The notes beneath the pieces are model-generated. The model was not told the origin of the DNA. It saw only the letters and a list, made by a program, of their open reading frames with translations, and searched no databases. Positions 1-5,286 of a DNA stretch of 7,999 nt are shown piece after piece (within the stretch, counting starts at the first letter, position 1; the number at the start of each line of letters is the position of its first letter). The translations under genes and the position numbers were made by a program. The stretch is taken from NCBI GenBank assembly GCA_020720945.1, contig DYNR01000105.1, positions 1 to 7,999 on the forward strand, in the 5' to 3' direction. This stretch comes from Chthoniobacter flavus (GTDB lineage: Bacteria > Verrucomicrobiota > Verrucomicrobiia > Chthoniobacterales > DYNR01).

Positions 1-1
1 C

Positions 2-382
2 GTGCAACCGGATTTTGTGAAGCAAGGATTGCTCTCCTCGCCACTTTACGCGCCGTGTTTTTACCTCTGGTTTGCGGGGTTGGGGCTGAGTTTTGTTTTT
101 GCGTTTTTGATTCAAGCCAAGCCTTCGCAGCTTTCGGCGATCCAGGCTTACGGTGCGGTGCTGTCGTCGATTTTGGCGATCGGTGCGTTTGTCGTGTTGC
201 GGGGCGGGGTGCGGGACATTACTTTGGCGCAAAAGGGGTTGGATGTCTGGCAAAGCGCGGTGAGCACGAACTGGCTGGTCGTCGGGCTGTTTATCGGCTC
301 GTTGCTGGCAGGCGTGCTGGGGCTTTTGTGGTTGCTGTGGGTAGTCCGCAGCGCGAAACCTGTGGAAGAAAATTATGTCTGA
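2..382 (+). CDS. Small three-helix membrane protein, first gene of the Rieske/cytochrome b operon (possibly 5' partial)
   Basis: I do not recognise this family. The visible product is 126 residues with three likely membrane helices at about residues 18-38, 46-67 and 90-115, and a short charged C-terminal tail. There is no CXXCH heme site and no conserved metal-binding motif. The first possible start is a GTG at base 2, but only one base precedes it, so the real start may lie outside the window. Its stop overlaps the Rieske gene start by 8 bases, so the two are probably co-transcribed and translationally coupled. From this context I infer a small accessory or assembly subunit of the quinol-oxidising complex encoded downstream; the sequence alone does not prove that. 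Confidence 0.7.
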   Translation: MQPDFVKQGLLSSPLYAPCFYLWFAGLGLSFVFAFLIQAKPSQLSAIQAYGAVLSSILAIGAFVVLRGGVRDITLAQKGLDVWQSAVSTNWLVVGLFIGSLLAGVLGLLWLLWVVRSAKPVEENYV

Positions 383-881
383 AGAATCACCCAACCAACC
401 CGAATGCCCCAAGGGGGCACCCGACAGCGACGAGAACGATGGGCCGCTCGATCGCCGCGGTTTTTTGAAATTGGCGGCAGGGGTCGTCGGAGCCGGTTAT
501 GCGGCAGCGATCGGCTACCCGGTTTACCGCTACATCGCTTCGCCCGTCGAGCAGGCGGCCATGGCATCGGCTGTGACAGAAGTGACCCTCGATAATGCGC
601 TGAGCCTCCCGCTGAACTCCTCGATGATTTTCAAGTTCGGCACGGCTCCCGCCATTTTGATTCATCACGCCAACGATACATGGACGGCGTTGAGCGCGGT
701 CTGCACGCACTTGGGTTGCACGGTGAACTACCAACCCGAGAACAATGTCATTTTTTGTCCGTGCCACAGCGGAGTCTATAATGCGGAGACTGGAGCAAAC
801 ATTTCCGGGCCTCCTCCCAAACCCCTAAAACAATATCAAGTCCAAATTTCCGATGGAAAAGTCGTCATCAGCCGAGCGTAA
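375..881 (+). CDS. Rieske [2Fe-2S] iron-sulphur protein of a cytochrome bc/b6-type complex
   Basis: The 168-residue protein carries the two Rieske cluster motifs: CTHLGC at residues 110-115 and CPCHSG at 128-133. By family knowledge C110, H112, C128 and H131 hold the cluster, while C115 and C130 form the stabilising disulphide. A later GPPPKPL segment (145-151) matches the proline loop of the family. The N-terminus is hydrophilic, followed by DRRGFLK (26-32) and a hydrophobic helix at about 33-55, the pattern of a twin-arginine signal anchor, so the cluster domain should sit outside the cytoplasmic membrane. It would take an electron from quinol at the cytochrome b Qo site and pass it to a c-type heme. 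The ATG at 375 has GGAAGA just upstream and overlaps the preceding gene by 8 bases; the 3' end overlaps the cytochrome b gene by 29 bases. Confidence 0.96.
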   Translation: MSEESPNQPECPKGAPDSDENDGPLDRRGFLKLAAGVVGAGYAAAIGYPVYRYIASPVEQAAMASAVTEVTLDNALSLPLNSSMIFKFGTAPAILIHHANDTWTALSAVCTHLGCTVNYQPENNVIFCPCHSGVYNAETGANISGPPPKPLKQYQVQISDGKVVISRA

Positions 882-1986
882 GCCGCCAGCAACCGTGCAC
901 CCACTCGTGGGGGCAGTCTATCAGTGGGTCGATGATCGGCTCGGGATTTCCGATGTCGTGAAGTTGGCAACGAAAAAGCGGGTTCCGGAGCACGGGCAAT
1001 CTTTCTGGTATTATTGGGGTGGGATCACTTTGTTTTTTTTCATCGTGATGTGCCTTTCGGGGGTTTTGTTGCTCCTGTATTATCGCCCCGGCGATAGTGC
1101 CTACGAGTCCGTCCGGCAAATCACCTATGAAATCAAATTCGGTTGGCTGGTTCGTTCCATCCATTCGTGGGCGGCAAACTTGATGATTCTTTCGGCGTTC
1201 ATCCACATGTTTTCCGCGTTTTTTATGCGGGCATACCGGATGCCGCGCGAGTTCACTTGGTGGAGCGGAATCGGTTTGCTTTTGCTCGCCATGACCTTTG
1301 GGTTCAGCGGTTATTTGTTGCCGATGGATGATCTGGCGTATTTTGCGACAAAAGTCGGGTTGAGTATTCCTGCGGTGGTTCCCGTGGTGGGGCCGTGGGT
1401 TAGCGACTTGATCCGCGGGGGGCCAGAAATCACTTCTTACACCGTCTCGCGCTTTTTTGCTTTGCATGTGGTCGTGATGCCCGCGCTGTTTATCCCTTTG
1501 CTGATGTTCCATCTTGGGCTAGTCCAAAAGAACGGGATGTCGATGCCAGAATCCGAGCTAGAAAAGCCCGAAGCGGCACGCAAGAGCATCCCGTTTTTCC
1601 CGAATTTTGCGATGAAAGATCTCGGGGTATGGCTGGTCGCGCTCAATGTTTTGGCGTTGCTTGCCGCCGTGTTTCCGTGGGCGTTGGGGCCGGCGGCAGA
1701 CCCGCTCATGCCAGCGCCGATGGACATTCATCCTGAGTGGTATTTCATGAGTTCTTTCCAAGTATTGAAGATATTTGGGCAGATTTTTCCGGGGGTCACG
1801 GGGGAATTTGTTGCTTTGGGAGTCTTTAAGCTCGGGTTGTTGCTCTGGTTTTTGGTTCCGTTTTTTGACCCGACAACCAAGGGAGGTTTGCGGGCAAAAC
1901 TGACAACTTACTTCGGGATTTTGACCATCGTCATCCTGCTCGTCACCACGATTTGGGGATATTGGGTCCTCCCTGCAGTCCACTAA
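853..1986 (+). CDS. Cytochrome b, one-piece b6/subunit IV-type, of a Rieske/cytochrome b complex
   Basis: This 377-residue integral membrane protein binds the two b hemes and forms the quinol sites. Histidine pairs are H104/H118 (13 residues between) and H205/H220 (14 between). The 14-residue spacing in the second pair is typical of cytochrome b6, against 13 in mitochondrial-type cytochrome b. The Qo-site PEWY motif is at 294-297, in the part matching subunit IV, so the two b6f polypeptides are fused here. About seven helices are expected: four before and three after residue 240. The N-terminal amphipathic part and the YRPG, FGWLVRSIH and RMPREFTW segments also follow b6. Residue Y54 stands where b6 and Bacillus-type proteins have the cysteine that attaches heme c_i (FYCLGG becomes WYYWGG). 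The start at 853 lies inside the Rieske gene and lacks a clear ribosome binding site, which suggests translational coupling. Confidence 0.96.
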   Translation: MEKSSSAERKPPATVHPLVGAVYQWVDDRLGISDVVKLATKKRVPEHGQSFWYYWGGITLFFFIVMCLSGVLLLLYYRPGDSAYESVRQITYEIKFGWLVRSIHSWAANLMILSAFIHMFSAFFMRAYRMPREFTWWSGIGLLLLAMTFGFSGYLLPMDDLAYFATKVGLSIPAVVPVVGPWVSDLIRGGPEITSYTVSRFFALHVVVMPALFIPLLMFHLGLVQKNGMSMPESELEKPEAARKSIPFFPNFAMKDLGVWLVALNVLALLAAVFPWALGPAADPLMPAPMDIHPEWYFMSSFQVLKIFGQIFPGVTGEFVALGVFKLGLLLWFLVPFFDPTTKGGLRAKLTTYFGILTIVILLVTTIWGYWVLPAVH

Positions 1987-1998
1987 TTTTTTGTTTTT

Positions 1999-3387
1999 AT
2001 GAATTATCCAGTTTGGCAAGTTCCACACATCGGGTCGGGGATGGTTATAGCGATCATCGCCGTCATTCATGTCATGATTTCCCATTTCGCGATTGGAGGG
2101 GGGCTTTTTCTTCCGATGGCAGAAGCGAAGGCGTTGCGCGAAGGCAAGCCGGAGTGGCTAAAAAAGCTCAAGGGGTATTCCAAGTTTTTCTTGGTGATGA
2201 CCGGGGTTTTTGGGGCGATGACCGGGGTGGCGATCTGGTTTTCGATCGGGTTGGCCAGTCCGTCCGGGACGAGTTTGTTGATTCACAATTTCGTGTTTGG
2301 TTGGGCGATCGAGTGGGTGATTTTCTTGGTCGAGCTGGCGTTTGCCGCCGCCTATTACTACACATGGAACCGCATCCCGGATCGTTTGCACCTCCGCTTG
2401 GGCTACTTGTATGCTGGGGTTTCTTTCCTCACACTGGTGATTATCAACGGGATTTTGACCTTCATGCTCACGCCGGGAGAAACTTGGTTGGGCGTTGCGG
2501 GGAGCGGGCAAGAAGCCTCGGTGTTTTTCCAAGCGTTTTTCAATCCCACTTACTGGCCGAGTCTGGCGCTGCGGACTTTGGTTTGCATTTCGATGGCAGG
2601 GATTTTTGCCCTCACCGTGTTTAGTCGGCTCGATGGGGAAAAAGAAGGGAAGATCAAAAAACAGATGGTCCAGTGGTCGGCGATGTGGCTTTTGCCCTCG
2701 TTTTTCCTGATGCCGTTTTGTTTGGGGTGGTATTTGTGGATGGTTCCAGCCAGCCAAAGAGAGCTGATGTCGTTGGGGATTTCGACCATCGGGATGGGAG
2801 TTTTCACGCAAGTCACGAGGATGTCTTTGATCACGCTGATGACTTCGGCAACGATCGTTGTCGCCGTGTATTTGCTGGCATACAGGAACCCGAAAGACTT
2901 CCGTTTTGGCACTGCGTTGCTGATTGTGTTTTTGGCGTTTTTGGCGACGGGTGCGACCGAAGGCGTGCGGGAAACGCTTCGCAAACCGTATGTCGTAACC
3001 GATTTCATGTATTCCAACGGGATGCGGAAAACCCAGGTGGACGGATTCAACCAGACGGGGTTCTTCGCCGCATCACCATGGGCGCCCGACAAGGGAAAAA
3101 TCACGGCAGAAACCAGCGAAACCAATCCTTCTTATGCGTTGCATCCCACGGGTTTTCGGATGTTTGCCGGGCAGTGTATGTCCTGTCACACGACCGATGG
3201 CTACCGGAGCATGAGTGCTCTTTTGCAGGGACGCAACGAGGAGTCTATCGGCAATATCCTCAAAATGTTGCACGCTCCGAGCGGAGGGTCCCCGTATCAG
3301 GCATTCATGCCTCCTTTGGTCGGAACCCCCGAAGAAATTGATGCCCTTCGTTCTTACCTTCATTCCTTGGTAAAGGGCGGGAATTGA
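1999..3387 (+). CDS. Cytochrome bd subunit I-like membrane protein fused to a C-terminal cytochrome c domain
   Basis: The 462-residue protein has about eight membrane helices in residues 12-322, then a soluble domain with one heme c site, CMSCH (393-397), and a likely axial methionine at M437 in MPP. The membrane part aligns by eye with CydA. H24 matches E. coli H19, E105 and E112 match E99 and E107 (with one gap), and E325 in ETLRKP matches E445 in the EYGRQPW motif. R192 falls where CydA has H186, the heme b558 ligand, and the long quinol loop with its K/E pair is absent. It lies 12 bases after cytochrome b, where a cytochrome c1 or f gene is usual, so I infer it accepts electrons from the Rieske protein or passes them on. 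Whether it reduces oxygen is unknown. No Shine-Dalgarno site precedes the ATG; the leader is T-rich. Automatic annotation might call it a cytochrome c or a ubiquinol oxidase subunit I. Confidence 0.85.
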   Translation: MNYPVWQVPHIGSGMVIAIIAVIHVMISHFAIGGGLFLPMAEAKALREGKPEWLKKLKGYSKFFLVMTGVFGAMTGVAIWFSIGLASPSGTSLLIHNFVFGWAIEWVIFLVELAFAAAYYYTWNRIPDRLHLRLGYLYAGVSFLTLVIINGILTFMLTPGETWLGVAGSGQEASVFFQAFFNPTYWPSLALRTLVCISMAGIFALTVFSRLDGEKEGKIKKQMVQWSAMWLLPSFFLMPFCLGWYLWMVPASQRELMSLGISTIGMGVFTQVTRMSLITLMTSATIVVAVYLLAYRNPKDFRFGTALLIVFLAFLATGATEGVRETLRKPYVVTDFMYSNGMRKTQVDGFNQTGFFAASPWAPDKGKITAETSETNPSYALHPTGFRMFAGQCMSCHTTDGYRSMSALLQGRNEESIGNILKMLHAPSGGSPYQAFMPPLVGTPEEIDALRSYLHSLVKGGN

Positions 3388-3399
3388 GCTTCCCCGCCC
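3375..3399 (+). terminator. GC-rich hairpin over the operon stop codon, possible terminator or mRNA 3' stabiliser
   Basis: GGGCGGG (3375-3381) can pair with CCCGCCC (3393-3399), with AA/TT extending the stem around a one-base bulge. It spans the stop codon of the CydA-like gene. No run of T follows directly; a weaker AAAAAC/GTTTTT hairpin (3403-3408 with 3417-3422) comes next and ends in five T. It might end the respiratory transcript, but it is not a classic intrinsic terminator. Confidence 0.3.
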
Positions 3400-3484
3400 C
3401 CCAAAAACAAAGAATGGTTTTTCCCCTAGTCCAATCGAAGCGGAGGTTCATCGACTGTGGCGCGGCGGTTTTTTGCCAAAATTT

Positions 3485-3490
3485 AAGGGG
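3485..3490 (+). promoter_or_regulatory. Ribosome binding site deciding the LacI-type regulator start
   Basis: AAGGGG ends six bases before the ATG at 3497. This favours 3497 over the in-frame TTG at 3473, which has no such site and would add eight residues in front of the usual LacI-family N-terminus. Confidence 0.5.
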
Positions 3491-3496
3491 CGAACG

Positions 3497-4543
3497 ATGA
3501 GCAGTTGCGTGACGATCAAGGATGTCGCATTGAGGGCGGGGGTGAGCACGGCTTCGGTTTCTCGCGTTGTCAACAACAACCAAAACATCTCGGAGAGTTT
3601 GCGCAAGAAGGTCATGGATGCGGTGGAGGAACTCGGCTATGTGCCGAATCCTGCGATGGCGGCGATGGCAGCCCGGCATTTTTACCGCGAAAGCAATGCG
3701 GAAGGGACTCCGATCGCCTATGTGGTGCAACCCGGAGACCTCCCCAGCGACTCCTTGCTGTCGATGCACTATAAAGCCTTCAAGGCGCGGGCGACGGCGA
3801 TGGGATACCGGACAGACCTTTTTACGGTCGATGCGTCCGTTCGTCCCGAGGCTTTCACCCGAATCATTTTTCACCGAGGAATGGCGGGAATCGTCCTCGA
3901 TCGCCTGTTCGGAGATTTGTCGTTCTTCAATAAAATAGACTGGTCGCAATTTTGCGCAGTAAGTATGGAGCGGCGGCTTTTGACTCCTTCGTTTGACACG
4001 ATTCGTCCAGGCATTTTTGAGGGGTGTCGGAAGGCGTGGCTCGAAGTGACCCAGCGGGGGTATCGCAAGGTAGGGTTTGTGCTATTTCACCATGTGTATT
4101 CCGATGAGCAGCGGCATTTGGATGATGAAGTGCGGGATGCTTTTTGCGCCTACGCGATGCAGCAAGACCCGCCAGCGTTGCCGCCCTTTGTTTTTAAGGG
4201 GTCGAAAATGCCGTATAAAGCACCCGAGGGTTTTGCCAAGTGGTATGAAAGCCATCGGCCGGATGTGCTGATCGGGTTCAATTCTACGGTGTATCACTGG
4301 CTGAAAGAACTGGGGTTGACCGTCCCGAAAGAAATCGGTTTTGTTTCGTTGAGCATCCGGCAACCCGAAGAAATGGCACTTACTGGCAACATGGAAAATT
4401 TGGATTCCGTTGCTTTTGCGGCGGCAGAGAGAATCGATTATCTGTTCCGGCGGGGGTATCAGGGAGTGCCAAAAATCGCCCAGCAAATCATTGTTGCCAA
4501 TTCGTGGAACGAGGGCAAAACTTTGCAGGCAACGCGGCGGTAA
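3497..4543 (+). CDS. LacI/GalR-family transcriptional regulator
   Basis: The 348-residue protein starts with a standard LacI DNA-binding domain: VTIKDVALRAGVS at 5-17, SRVVN at 22-26, and the third helix ending in ELGYVPNP at 45-52. A periplasmic-binding-protein-like ligand domain follows from about residue 70, ending with the family's usual NLDSVAFAAAERI (301-313) and a late NSWNEGKT segment. Length is typical of the family. These proteins usually bind palindromic operators as dimers and respond to a sugar or nucleoside, but no sugar transport or enzyme gene lies in the window, so ligand and targets are unknown. At the hinge helix, the place of the DNA-intercalating leucine of LacI and PurR is M57 by my alignment. 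The ATG at 3497 is preferred because of the AAGGGG upstream; a TTG at 3473 is possible. It is separate from the upstream operon by about 110 bases and converges on the response regulator gene. Confidence 0.92.
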   Translation: MSSCVTIKDVALRAGVSTASVSRVVNNNQNISESLRKKVMDAVEELGYVPNPAMAAMAARHFYRESNAEGTPIAYVVQPGDLPSDSLLSMHYKAFKARATAMGYRTDLFTVDASVRPEAFTRIIFHRGMAGIVLDRLFGDLSFFNKIDWSQFCAVSMERRLLTPSFDTIRPGIFEGCRKAWLEVTQRGYRKVGFVLFHHVYSDEQRHLDDEVRDAFCAYAMQQDPPALPPFVFKGSKMPYKAPEGFAKWYESHRPDVLIGFNSTVYHWLKELGLTVPKEIGFVSLSIRQPEEMALTGNMENLDSVAFAAAERIDYLFRRGYQGVPKIAQQIIVANSWNEGKTLQATRR

Positions 4544-4550
4544 GGGCTTG

Positions 4551-4575
4551 CGGGCGCGGTCAAGAATTGCGTCCG
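4551..4575 (+). terminator. Hairpin just after the LacI-type gene
   Basis: CGGGCGC (4551-4557) pairs with GCGTCCG (4569-4575), including one G-T pair, around an 11-base loop. The nearest T run (about 4593-4597) is well downstream, so its role as terminator is doubtful. Confidence 0.2.
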
Positions 4576-4644
4576 ATCAACCCTCCGAGATCCCTTTTTG
4601 CAACTCTCCACGCCTCCTGGTTCCGTCTCTTTTGGGCGGGGCGA

Positions 4645-5286
4645 TCACGAAACGATTTCGTTTTTTACAGCGTAACGCACCATTTCTGCCACGGAGCGGG
4701 TATTGAGTTTTCTGGAGATGTTGGAGCGGTGGACTTCCACTGTTTTGATGCTGATGGAAAGTTTTGATGCGATTTCCTTGCTCGTGAAAGACTCGGCGAT
4801 GAGCTGTAAAATTTCCCGTTCCCGCGTTGAAAGAGTCACCGCCGCGGTATTGGCTGCCAAGGGTTCGCAAAAACCCTGCAATAAAATTTCCGAAGGAAGC
4901 CCTGTAAAAAAAGGCTTTTTTTCTGCCACCGTGGCGATGGCTTTTTTCAGCAAACCCGGCGCGTCGGTTTTCAAAAGAAACCCTTTCACCCCCGCCTGCA
5001 AAGCTTCGCGGATCACCGCTTCGGAGTTGATCATGGTCAAAATCAGCACTTCCGTGTTCGGGGATACTTTCCGGATTCTGCGGGCGGCATCGATCCCGTT
5101 TAGCTCGGGCATATTGACATCGAGGACCGCCACTTGCGGGCGAAACTTTTCTGCCGCGTCCACCGCTTTGCGACCATCGGAAACTTTGGCGACAATTTTC
5201 CATCCCTTTTCCTCTTCGATAATGGAGCGGATCCCGGAGAGGATTAACCCGTGGTCGTCGGCGATCAGGATGCTAATACAGCTCAT
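4645..5286 (-). CDS. NarL/FixJ-family response regulator
   Basis: The 213-residue protein has a receiver domain (about 4-120) and a LuxR-type helix-turn-helix (about 150-210). Receiver residues are all visible: acidic pair D10/D11, phosphorylation site D56 in VLDVNMPE, T84 and K106. The output domain shows LSTREREILQLIAE (152-165) and SKEIASKLSISIKTVEVH (169-186), the NarL/GerE signature. By family knowledge phosphorylation allows dimer binding to DNA and control of transcription. Its start overlaps the end of the histidine kinase gene by 14 bases, so the two form a cognate pair made from one transcript. Targets cannot be read from the sequence; the respiratory operon nearby is a candidate only by proximity. 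It is convergent with the LacI-type gene. Confidence 0.96.
   Translation of the reverse strand: MSCISILIADDHGLILSGIRSIIEEEKGWKIVAKVSDGRKAVDAAEKFRPQVAVLDVNMPELNGIDAARRIRKVSPNTEVLILTMINSEAVIREALQAGVKGFLLKTDAPGLLKKAIATVAEKKPFFTGLPSEILLQGFCEPLAANTAAVTLSTREREILQLIAESFTSKEIASKLSISIKTVEVHRSNISRKLNTRSVAEMVRYAVKNEIVS
4647..4666 (+). terminator. Possible intrinsic terminator of the LacI-type transcript, inside the 3' end of the response regulator gene
   Basis: ACGAAA (4647-4652) and TTTCGT (4656-4661) form a perfect six-base stem with a three-base loop, followed by five more T. The shape is that of a small rho-independent terminator read on the + strand. The stem is AT-rich and therefore weak. It overlaps the last codons of the response regulator on the other strand, so the two convergent transcripts would overlap slightly. 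Confidence 0.35.

Noticed and set aside
1558..2085. Long - strand open frame opposite cytochrome b.
   Set aside because: The + strand carries the heme histidines and PEWY motif; the - strand product is a charged, low-complexity shadow.
3388..3496. Possible promoter or LacI-type operator upstream of the regulator.
   Set aside because: I found no convincing -35/-10 pair or CG-centred palindrome in this stretch.
3473..3496. TTG start at 3473 for the LacI-type regulator.
   Set aside because: The ATG at 3497 has AAGGGG at the right distance and gives the usual family N-terminus.
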